From an uncultured Chloroflexota bacterium (GTDB taxonomy: Bacteria > Chloroflexota > Dehalococcoidia > UBA2247 > RBG-13-53-26): a stretch of DNA of 11,220 bases. A model generated the notes under the pieces. That model was not told the DNA's origin and did no database searches. It worked only from the letters and a program-made list of their open reading frames with translations. The stretch is from the NCBI GenBank assembly GCA_937860285.1, contig CALMBS010000314.1, forward strand, positions 1 through 11,220, written 5' to 3'. The position numbers were made by a program, and so were the translations under genes. Positions 1 through 5,898 of this stretch are shown one piece after another. Each line of letters begins with the position of its first letter. Position 1 is the stretch's first letter.

Positions 1-199
1 GCAGGGCCATGGTGTGGCTGCAGATGCCCTCCGAGGCGAAGTGGTGACAGGAGCATGTCCACCGGCCGTCCCGGTAGGTGAGAACGTAGTCGTCGTTGTC
101 ACCCCGGAAGCTCACCGTCAGCTCGGCGAACCTGACCCTTCCCTTCTCCTCTGCGTAGCGCCTGGCTTTCTCGATCTTGCCGATCAGGCTGGACTGCAT
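1..199 (-). CDS. SWIM zinc-finger domain protein (partial, 3' end beyond left edge)
   Basis: The first 66 codons of a minus-strand gene are visible; the rest lies beyond base 1. The start is ATG at 197-199, preceded by AAGGAG four bases upstream. After a basic, helical N-terminus (about residues 5-25, rich in Lys/Arg/Glu) a short beta-like stretch leads to C49-x-C51-x8-C60-x-H62, which fits the SWIM zinc-finger signature CxCx(n)CxH. SWIM domains bind zinc and occur in DNA- or protein-binding contexts, including SNF2 helicases, transposase relatives and small stand-alone proteins. What this one binds cannot be told from the fragment. It has its own promoter and is separated from pilC by a hairpin, so it is probably not part of the pilus operon. 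The SWIM match is seen directly; the cellular role is unknown. Confidence 0.8.
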   Translation of the reverse strand, partial: MQSSLIGKIEKARRYAEEKGRVRFAELTVSFRGDNDDYVLTYRDGRWTCSCHHFASEGICSHTMAL

Positions 200-228
200 C
201 GCGCTCCTTGTTGGGGACTTCCTTGATG

Positions 229-257
229 ATTCTAGCCCCGGACGCAGCGAAGGTCAA
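229..257 (-). promoter_or_regulatory. sigma70-type promoter of the SWIM gene
   Basis: Read on the minus strand there is TTGACC (257-252), a 17-bp spacer, then TAGAAT (234-229). This matches the TTGACA/TATAAT consensus at five of six positions in each box with ideal spacing. Transcription would begin near base 222, giving a leader of about 23 nt that contains the AAGGAG ribosome binding site. The assignment is from sequence only. Confidence 0.7.
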
Positions 258-294
258 CCCAGGAAACCCGTGCCGGAGCGGAATCAAGGCGTTG

Positions 295-322
295 CCGGCA
301 GCCTCCGGAAGGAGGCTGCCGG
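295..322 (-). terminator. perfect 12-bp hairpin after pilC, probable terminator
   Basis: CCGGCAGCCTCC at 295-306 and GGAGGCTGCCGG at 311-322 are perfect inverted repeats around a 4-base loop (GGAA on plus, TTCC on minus). The hairpin lies about 60 bp past the pilC stop and before the next promoter, which is where a pilBC terminator would be expected. No T-rich tract follows on either strand, so it is not a textbook intrinsic terminator. It could instead stabilise the 3' end of the mRNA or be a dispersed palindromic repeat. Confidence 0.5.
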
Positions 323-383
323 TCCACCTCAGCGTACCCGAGGGCCCCGCCACAGGAACCGCGAACCTGCGGCACGTTCTCCC

Positions 384-1589
384 TTACAGGCTGCCCATCA
401 TGCCGTACATGGTCTGCATCATGGCCATGGCCAGGAATCCGACGAACCCGCCGATGAGTATGCCGCTGATGGGGGTTATCAGGCCGGTCATCGCGGACGT
501 CTTGTCCTCGGCCTCCATGCCGTAGCTCGCGGCCACCGTCTCCATAGTACTGTCCAGGTTACCGGTGTTCTCCCCGACGGATGCCATTTGCACCATGAGC
601 GGCGGAAACACTGGCCTCTGGGACATGGGCCGGGCCAGCCCCTGTCCCTGCAGCATCTCCTGCCTTACATCGGTCAGCGCCTTGGCGATCACCCTGTTCT
701 CGCAGGACTGCGAAGCCAGGGTCATGATTTCGGGCAGGGGTACCCCGGCGCGAAACAGGGTGGCAATGGTGGCTGCCACTCGCGAGAGCTCGCTCAGCAC
801 GATGACCTGGCCGACCAGCGGCAGCCGCAGCATCACGGAGTCCCGCTGGTACTTGCCCTGCTCAGACCGGGTGGCAGCGAAGGCCGCGATCGCGGCCAGG
901 ACGATGCCGGCCAGCAGGAAGATGCCGTAGGTCTTCAGGAAGTCGGCGAAGGACATCAGCAGCCGGGCGGTGATCGGTATCTCGGCCCCCATCGAGGCGT
1001 ACATCTTCTCGAAGGACGGCACGATGAAGAACACCATGGCCAGGACGACGATGACACCCAGGACCATGGTCATGGCCGGGTACATCAGGGCCCCTTTCAC
1101 CTTCTTGGCGGCGGTGGCGTTCCTCTCGATGTGCTCCGCCATCTGCCGCAGGGCCTTCTCCAGGTTGCCTGTCTCCTCCGCCACCGCGATGGTGCGGCAG
1201 TACAGGCTGCTGAACGCCACCGGGTGCTTGGCGAAGGCCTGGGAGGGCTTCAAGCCGTTCCTGATGTCCTGGGTGATCTCACCCACCACCCTCTTCAGGT
1301 TACGGTCCCCGATCTGGCTCTCCAGCAGGTCCAGTGAAGCCGCGATGTCGAAGCCCGACTCTATCATGAGGGCCAGCTGCCTGGAGAACATGATGATCTC
1401 TTTGTTCTTGATCTTGTAGGTCGTCCCTCTGACCTTGTTCATGTCCAGCAGGGGCTTCGACTCCTTAAGGCTCACGGTCTTCAGGCCGCTGTAAGTCAGC
1501 ATCTCCTGGGCCACCGTTTCGCTGGGGGCATCGACCTTGCCGTTGACCAGCTGCTTGCTCTGGTTGTAGGCCACGTACTTGTATTGCAT
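384..1589 (-). CDS. pilC: Type IV pilus / type II secretion inner-membrane platform protein, PilC/GspF family
   Basis: This 401-aa protein is the polytopic inner-membrane platform on which the PilB/GspE ATPase acts to assemble pilin or pseudopilin filaments. It has the family layout: an N-terminal cytoplasmic segment (about 1-60), a first T2SSF domain (about 66-190) with an EETGNLEKAL motif at 138-147, a membrane segment at about 173-191, one at about 216-238, a second T2SSF domain (about 268-390) with the matching VGENTGNLDS motif at 338-347, and a last membrane segment at about 373-394. The length is normal for PilC. The ATG at 1587-1589 is chosen because GGGAGG lies six bases upstream; the in-frame ATG ten codons earlier falls in a hairpin loop without a ribosome binding site. 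It follows pilB after 105 bp and is probably cotranscribed. No prepilin, pilT or pilM is visible here. Confidence 0.95.
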   Translation of the reverse strand: MQYKYVAYNQSKQLVNGKVDAPSETVAQEMLTYSGLKTVSLKESKPLLDMNKVRGTTYKIKNKEIIMFSRQLALMIESGFDIAASLDLLESQIGDRNLKRVVGEITQDIRNGLKPSQAFAKHPVAFSSLYCRTIAVAEETGNLEKALRQMAEHIERNATAAKKVKGALMYPAMTMVLGVIVVLAMVFFIVPSFEKMYASMGAEIPITARLLMSFADFLKTYGIFLLAGIVLAAIAAFAATRSEQGKYQRDSVMLRLPLVGQVIVLSELSRVAATIATLFRAGVPLPEIMTLASQSCENRVIAKALTDVRQEMLQGQGLARPMSQRPVFPPLMVQMASVGENTGNLDSTMETVAASYGMEAEDKTSAMTGLITPISGILIGGFVGFLAMAMMQTMYGMMGSL

Positions 1590-1594
1590 GTCTA

Positions 1595-1600
1595 CCTCCC
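1595..1600 (-). promoter_or_regulatory. ribosome binding site of pilC
   Basis: GGGAGG on the minus strand, six bases before ATG 1589. It settles the start against the upstream in-frame ATG at 1619, which has no comparable site. Confidence 0.75.
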
Positions 1601-1605
1601 TATTC

Positions 1606-1627
1606 GCGGTTCTTCCCATTGAACCGC
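1606..1627 (-). promoter_or_regulatory. intercistronic hairpin before pilC
   Basis: GCGGTTC and GAACCGC form a perfect 7-bp stem with an 8-base loop in the pilB-pilC gap. It ends five bases before the pilC ribosome binding site on the minus strand. In the mRNA it could act as a processing or stability element, or affect access to the ribosome binding site. No T tract follows, so I do not call it a terminator. Confidence 0.4.
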
Positions 1628-1694
1628 CAGCCTATTGACCCCCAGGGAGAACACGCCCGGACAGGGACCACCAGCGGACCGAGCCACCAGTCCG

Positions 1695-4600
1695 CTACTC
1701 GATCGAGTACGCATTGCGCATTACCTCGGACACGGTTGTCTTTCCGGCCTTCACTTTCTGCATGCCGTCTCTGAAGAGGGTGACCATTCCCTCCTTCACG
1801 GCCTGATTCCTCAACTCAGTCGTTGTCGCTCCTTTCAGCACCATGGCCCTGGTGGTGTCGGTCATCGCCAGTATTTCGTAGAGGCCCAGCCTTCCCTTGT
1901 AGCCGGAGAAGTTGCAGAGGTCGCATCCGCTGCCGGATACGAAGCTCTCCAGCTTCTCACCCATGACGCTCTCGTAGGCGGCTGCCTCCACCTCGGTGGG
2001 CTTCGTCTCCACGGCGCAGTTGGCGCACACACGCCGCGCCATGCGCTGGGCCAGCGTACCGGTGATAACCGAAGCCACCATGAAGGGCTCGACCCCGAGG
2101 TCGAGCAAGCGGTAGACGACGCTCACAGCGTCGTTGGCGTGGATGGAACAGAGCACGGTGTGGCCGGTAAGGGCCGCCTTCACCGCTATCGAGGCCGTTT
2201 CGGCGTCGCGGACTTCGCCCACGAGGATGACGTCAGGGTCGAGACGCATCATGGAGCGGAGAACGCTGGCGAAGGTGAGCCCGGCCTTCGGGTTCACCTG
2301 TATCTGCTTGATCCCTTCGAAGCGGTACTCCACCGGGTCCTCGGCGGTGATGATATTGCGGGTCACCTTGTCCATGGTGTTGAGCGAGGCGTACAGGGTG
2401 GTGGTCTTGCCGGCCCCGGTGGGTCCGCTGACGCATATCATGCCGAAGGGCACCGCCAGCATCTTCATGTACTTGGCCAGGCAATCCTCGGTGAATCCAA
2501 GCTGCGGCAGCTCCATCACGGCCATCGACTTGTCCAGGATTCTCATGACCACCGTCTCTCCGTGGACGGTGGGGCTGGTGGCCACGCGAACATCCACTCC
2601 CTTCCCTTTGACGTCCAGCGAGAACTGGCCGTCCTGCGGGCGAAGATGGTCCGCGATATTCAAGTCCGACATGACCTTGACGCGTGAGGTCAGCGGCGGG
2701 TGGATCTTGATGGGCAGCGACATGACCTCCTGCAGCACGCCGTCTATGCGGTAGCGAACGCGCAGCCGCTTCTCCTCAGGCTCGATGTGGATGTCGGAGG
2801 CCCTTGCCTTGACCGCCTCCTCCACGATGAGGTTCAGGGCGGCGGCCACCGGGGCGTTGGCCGTGGATGCCACCAGGTCCACGCCGGCCGACGTGTCCGC
2901 GCCGGTCTCGATGTGGGAGATCTGCTCGGCGATCTGGCCGAACCCCTTGTAGTTGAAGTCGATGGCGTCCAGGATCTCCTTCTGGTCGGCCGCCACGGCT
3001 TTGACCCGCATCTTGCTTTGGAGCTCCAGGACCTGAATGGTGGCCAGGTCGCTAGGGTTCACCATGGCTACTTCCAGGACGTTGTCGGTGACGCTGATGG
3101 GCAGGACCGTGAACCTCCTGGCGGTGGATTCCGGGATGGCCTGCAGCGCCTCGGGCTTGGCGGCCTTGGAGAGCTTCACCTTTGGCTTCTCCGCGGGCTC
3201 TTCGACCACGGGCTTCGGTTGCTCGCCGGGCTTTTCCGGGAGCTTGGCCTTGGCCGCCAGCCCCTGCCGCTTGTCGACGCCGGCCTTGTCCAGCGAGGGC
3301 TTCAGGAACTGGGCGTTCGCCGCCACCGCGCCTGGCGATCCGACCACGCCTTGCTTGGTATCCTTGTCCGCCAGCTTCGGGGTGGCGGGCGCTTTGCTCA
3401 CCAGAGGCGGCACGTTGGCCTGACCGGGTCTGCCCGGAGTCCCCGGTTTCGCCTTCTGCCCCTCCTCAGGCGCCGTCTCTATAGCTTCTGCGGACTTGTC
3501 GAGCGCATCGGCGATCTTGGCCGCCGCCGTCGCCAACGCCTCCGTTGAGCCCTTGGCCGCGTCGCCGGTCTTGGCTACGGCCGGCTTGGGCGCCGCCCTG
3601 GCCTCCGTCGGGCCAGGCGCGGCTTTGCCGTTGGGCCCCCTGGCTTCGGCCGGCTTGGATGCGGCCTTGGCCTGCGTCGGGCCAGGCGCGGCTTTGCCGT
3701 TGGGACCCTTGCCTTCGGCCGGCTTGGGCGCGGCCTTGCTGTCCGCACCCTTCACTTCGTCTGCCTTGGGCGCGGCCTCGGCCTCCTCGGTACCGGCCGG
3801 CGCCGTCATTGGCGCCTCCGCTGGTCCTGGGGGGGCGGCCCTGGCCTCCGTGGAGCCAGATGCGGCCTTGCTGTCCGCCCCCTTCGCTTCGTCTGCCTTG
3901 GGCGCGGACTTGGCCTCCTCGGCGCCGGCCGGCGCCGTGTTCGGCGCCTCCGCGGGTCCCTTGGATGCCGGATCGCCCGGCGGCCTGGCTTCGGCCTTCG
4001 CCTGCTGGGCTTCGGGCTTGTCGGCCACTAGCACGGCCTTGGCCTCCAAAGGCTTCGCCGGCGGCGGGATTCCAGGTCTGGCCACGAAGGCGCCTGGCTT
4101 GGCGGCGGACGACCTGGCCTCGGCGCCGGCCGGCTTTTCCGCAGCCGGCGCAGCCTTGTCCTCCGGCGGCCTGGTCTCGGGGGCCTTCCCTTCGGTGTCC
4201 TTGTTGCCCGCAGGGGCCGGCGAAGCGGCCGACGCCGCGGCCGACGCCGCGGTGGCGCCGGCCGGCCTATCCAGCACTGGCGGCGGCTTCAGCGCTTCTT
4301 TGCCGGGGGCAGCCGCAGCGGCTGCAGCCTCGTGTGCGGCAGGCGCGGGGCTCTTCTCCGGCGGTCTTGGCCTTACCTGCGGTCCCAGGAACTGGTCTAT
4401 GACGCTGCGCATGGAGAACGTCTTGGCCCGGGCGGGCGGCTCCATGGGGGCAAACACGGTGCTGCCTCCTGGCTGAGTGGCAGGGGGGGTGGGTGGGGTG
4501 GCGGGCGTGGTCTTCTCCACAGCCGGACCGGCCTCGCTGCCTGGCGCCGCGGGCCTGGGGGGCTTGAGCTCGGAGACCACGATGGTTCTCTTCCGCTCTG

Positions 4601-5543
4601 CGGGCTTGTCTGAAGGCGCCGGCCCGACTTCTTTGCCCGGCGCAGACGGCCCGACTTCTTTGCCCGGCGCAGACGGCGGTGCGGCCGCCTCCGGCGGCTT
4701 CGGCTCGCCGGGGACACCCGGTTTGTCTCCGTCGGAGCCTGGCTTGGGGGAAGGAGATGGGGCAGGGTCAAGGCCGTCTATGACGATCTCCCGGGGCCGG
4801 CCATCAAGGCTGATAACCTCGATTCCCCTCTCCTGTGCCAGTCCCTTCGCCTCTGCCGTCATCCCTTTCGGGATCAGGAGCATTCTCTCGGTAATGCCGG
4901 CGTCCCGGCACTTCTGGTCAAACACGCTGATATCGGTCTTGTCGACGCTGTCGGTGTACAGGTAGTCAATGCCCAGCCTTGACAGGATGAAGCCGTCGTC
5001 CCACAGGGCCATGGCGCCGAAGACGTGGTCGGCGCCGGACTGGCCGGCCACTCTGACAGTCTCGTCAACCCGGTAACCCAGCGTCTTGAGCGACTGGTGC
5101 ACCTCGCTCTTCTGCACGAACGTCGCCGGAAGGTCACCCGGAGATGCCCGCGCCGCCGGGGCGCGGCTCAGGAACATCTGCAGGGCCTGCTCATCGAAGA
5201 TGTCGACGCCGTCCTTCTGTGCGAACTGGCTGGCGACGAAGCTGAGGCGCGGGATGGCGATCACCACCAGGCGGCTGATGCCGCAGTCAGAGCACTTGTC
5301 CTGGAAGGCGAACAGCCGGTGCAGGCTCGTTTCCGGATCCTCGGCATCATTGATGACCTCGACGGCCGCCAGCAGGTTGGTGAAACCATCCCGCCGCAGC
5401 ACGAGGTAGTCGAACGTGTGATCGACACCCGACCGGCCGCGCCTGGCCGCATTGGGACGCAACTCGTACCCCTGCGATTTCAGGCGCTCAACCAGCCTAA
5501 CAATAGTCCGATCAGACTGTTTCTGGGCCAACAAATCCGCCAC
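1695..5543 (-). CDS. pilB: PilB/GspE-type assembly ATPase with duplicated nuclease-fold-like N-terminus and very long linker
   Basis: The C-terminal 500 residues are a complete GspE/PilB ATPase that powers pilus or secretion filament assembly at the inner membrane: Asp box around 916-935, Walker A GPTGAGKT at 1040-1047, Walker B/Glu region DPDVILVGEVRD at 1102-1113, His box with H1128 and H1135, and a four-cysteine zinc site C1173/C1176/C1207/C1210. Residues about 800-866 resemble the second half of the MshEN domain; the first half, with its c-di-GMP motif, is not recognisable. Residues about 13-122 and 147-248 are two diverged copies of one alpha/beta domain (SGxDHxF at 38-44 and 169-175; KCxDxGI at 83-89 and 211-217) that looks Mrr/PD-(D/E)XK-like without a clear E-x-K. 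Residues about 258-790 are Ala/Pro/Lys/Glu-rich low complexity with repeats. PilB is usually about 560-580 aa. The start at 5543 is GTG directly abutting AGGAG; TTG at 5534, eight bases after AGGAG, is a good alternative. It is the first gene of a pilB-pilC unit. Confidence 0.95.
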   Translation of the reverse strand: MADLLAQKQSDRTIVRLVERLKSQGYELRPNAARRGRSGVDHTFDYLVLRRDGFTNLLAAVEVINDAEDPETSLHRLFAFQDKCSDCGISRLVVIAIPRLSFVASQFAQKDGVDIFDEQALQMFLSRAPAARASPGDLPATFVQKSEVHQSLKTLGYRVDETVRVAGQSGADHVFGAMALWDDGFILSRLGIDYLYTDSVDKTDISVFDQKCRDAGITERMLLIPKGMTAEAKGLAQERGIEVISLDGRPREIVIDGLDPAPSPSPKPGSDGDKPGVPGEPKPPEAAAPPSAPGKEVGPSAPGKEVGPAPSDKPAERKRTIVVSELKPPRPAAPGSEAGPAVEKTTPATPPTPPATQPGGSTVFAPMEPPARAKTFSMRSVIDQFLGPQVRPRPPEKSPAPAAHEAAAAAAAPGKEALKPPPVLDRPAGATAASAAASAASPAPAGNKDTEGKAPETRPPEDKAAPAAEKPAGAEARSSAAKPGAFVARPGIPPPAKPLEAKAVLVADKPEAQQAKAEARPPGDPASKGPAEAPNTAPAGAEEAKSAPKADEAKGADSKAASGSTEARAAPPGPAEAPMTAPAGTEEAEAAPKADEVKGADSKAAPKPAEGKGPNGKAAPGPTQAKAASKPAEARGPNGKAAPGPTEARAAPKPAVAKTGDAAKGSTEALATAAAKIADALDKSAEAIETAPEEGQKAKPGTPGRPGQANVPPLVSKAPATPKLADKDTKQGVVGSPGAVAANAQFLKPSLDKAGVDKRQGLAAKAKLPEKPGEQPKPVVEEPAEKPKVKLSKAAKPEALQAIPESTARRFTVLPISVTDNVLEVAMVNPSDLATIQVLELQSKMRVKAVAADQKEILDAIDFNYKGFGQIAEQISHIETGADTSAGVDLVASTANAPVAAALNLIVEEAVKARASDIHIEPEEKRLRVRYRIDGVLQEVMSLPIKIHPPLTSRVKVMSDLNIADHLRPQDGQFSLDVKGKGVDVRVATSPTVHGETVVMRILDKSMAVMELPQLGFTEDCLAKYMKMLAVPFGMICVSGPTGAGKTTTLYASLNTMDKVTRNIITAEDPVEYRFEGIKQIQVNPKAGLTFASVLRSMMRLDPDVILVGEVRDAETASIAVKAALTGHTVLCSIHANDAVSVVYRLLDLGVEPFMVASVITGTLAQRMARRVCANCAVETKPTEVEAAAYESVMGEKLESFVSGSGCDLCNFSGYKGRLGLYEILAMTDTTRAMVLKGATTTELRNQAVKEGMVTLFRDGMQKVKAGKTTVSEVMRNAYSIE
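3588..3725 (-). repeat. 69-bp direct repeat in pilB linker (2 copies)
   Basis: Two adjacent 69-bp units encode 23-residue repeats (residues 607-629 and 630-652), both with the core KPAE..GPNGKAAPGPT. A 30-base block is identical in the two copies (from 3606 and 3675), so the duplication is recent at the DNA level. A third, decayed start (KPAVAK, from residue 653) follows. Confidence 0.85.
3729..3959 (-). repeat. 132-bp diverged direct repeat in pilB linker
   Basis: Two 44-residue periods begin with GPAEAP at residues 529 and 573 and share the APKADE(A/V)KGADSKAA core. The second copy runs directly into the 69-bp repeats, suggesting stepwise growth of the linker by in-frame duplication. Confidence 0.8.
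4621..4674 (-). repeat. perfect 27-bp tandem repeat in pilB linker
   Basis: Bases 4621-4647 and 4648-4674 are identical 27-bp units and encode a duplicated nonapeptide containing SAPGKEVGP (about residues 291-308). The perfect identity and the multiple-of-three length point to a recent slippage-type duplication that keeps the reading frame. Confidence 0.95.
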
Positions 5544-5577
5544 TCCTAGAGACTAGTGAGCGTGCCACCCCGCAGCT

Positions 5578-5606
5578 ATCCTATGTCCCCCCCTATGGAG
5601 TGTCAA
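5578..5606 (-). promoter_or_regulatory. sigma70-type promoter of pilB-pilC
   Basis: The minus strand shows a perfect TTGACA -35 box (5606-5601), a 17-bp spacer and a TAGGAT -10 box (5583-5578). Transcription would start near 5571, leaving a leader of roughly 28 nt before the GTG start, with AGGAG at 5547-5543. Confidence 0.75.
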
Positions 5607-5753
5607 TAACAAAATCCCCTCAGTCAAAGCTGGTGCGCCGCGATGTGAGGAAATTGATAACAATCTTCGGGGTGATGTGACCGGGACGCTACGATGCGCC
5701 GCCGCCCGGGGCTGCTTTTCCACTGGTCCGGGCGGGCTGTCCGCGCTCGATGG

Positions 5754-5783
5754 TTGAGTTGCGTGCACGCGGCGGACTATAAT
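5754..5783 (+). promoter_or_regulatory. sigma70-type promoter of the radical SAM gene
   Basis: TTGAGT at 5754-5759, an 18-bp spacer and a perfect TATAAT at 5778-5783 point toward the gene starting at 5899. The start of transcription near 5790 would give a leader of about 110 nt, long enough to hold structured RNA. Confidence 0.65.
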
Positions 5784-5791
5784 CATGAAGT

Positions 5792-5823
5792 CCCTGCCCG
5801 GGGCTCCGAATCGGTCGGCAGGG
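5792..5823 (+). promoter_or_regulatory. hairpin at the 5' end of the radical SAM leader
   Basis: CCCTGCC (5792-5798) pairs with GGCAGGG (5817-5823), and inside it CCG (5806-5808) can pair with CGG (5812-5814). It falls within a few bases of the predicted transcript start, so it would sit at the very 5' end of the mRNA, a position typical of stabilising 5' stem-loops. No known riboswitch is recognised. Confidence 0.4.
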
Positions 5824-5898
5824 GACGGCGGCATCCGGGGCGCTTTACAGCTTATACGATAATGAGCTGATAGACGGATATTCCGGAGCGGAACAGGG

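Larger units (their letters stand above)
5544..5898. promoter_or_regulatory. divergent intergenic region between pilB and the radical SAM gene
   Basis: This 355-bp stretch holds no convincing gene. It contains a promoter toward pilB (5578-5606) and one toward the radical SAM gene (5754-5783). It also contains an 8-bp inverted repeat (CCGCCCGG 5702-5709 with CCGGGCGG 5728-5735), a leader hairpin (5792-5823) and an AT-rich palindrome-like element ATTGATAACAAT at 5653-5664. An ATAACAA core occurs both there and beside the pilB -35 box (about 5606-5612). Confidence 0.6.

Noticed and set aside
177..1337. Plus-strand open frame of 386 codons opposite pilC
   Set aside because: His/Gly/Gln/Arg-rich translation without any domain, antisense to clear PilC sequence.
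1590..1619. Upstream ATG (1619) adding ten residues to PilC
   Set aside because: It lies in a hairpin loop without a Shine-Dalgarno, whereas ATG 1589 has GGGAGG at ideal spacing and begins the usual PilC N-terminus.
1635..2687. Plus-strand open frame of 350 codons opposite the pilB ATPase core
   Set aside because: Antisense to Walker A/B and zinc-site sequence; its His/Gly-rich composition is typical of a shadow frame.
3496..4476. Plus-strand open frame of 326 codons, rich in Ala/Gly/Leu/Ser, opposite the pilB linker
   Set aside because: It is a shadow of the GC-rich, repetitive pilB codons. The minus frame is continuous with recognisable domains on both sides, while this one has no domain or good ribosome binding site.
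3588..4674. Repeats considered as a CRISPR array or minisatellite
   Set aside because: The repeats are in frame with pilB, contiguous or diverged, without unique spacers of regular size, and no cas gene is near.
5702..5735. 8-bp inverted repeat in the intergenic region considered as an operator or terminator
   Set aside because: The 18-base loop and GC-only arms make chance likely, and no T tract follows. It is noted within the intergenic entry only.
5553..5834. 93-codon minus-strand frame filling most of the divergent intergenic region
   Set aside because: It overlaps both predicted promoters and the leader hairpin, has no supporting ribosome binding site and no recognisable domain.
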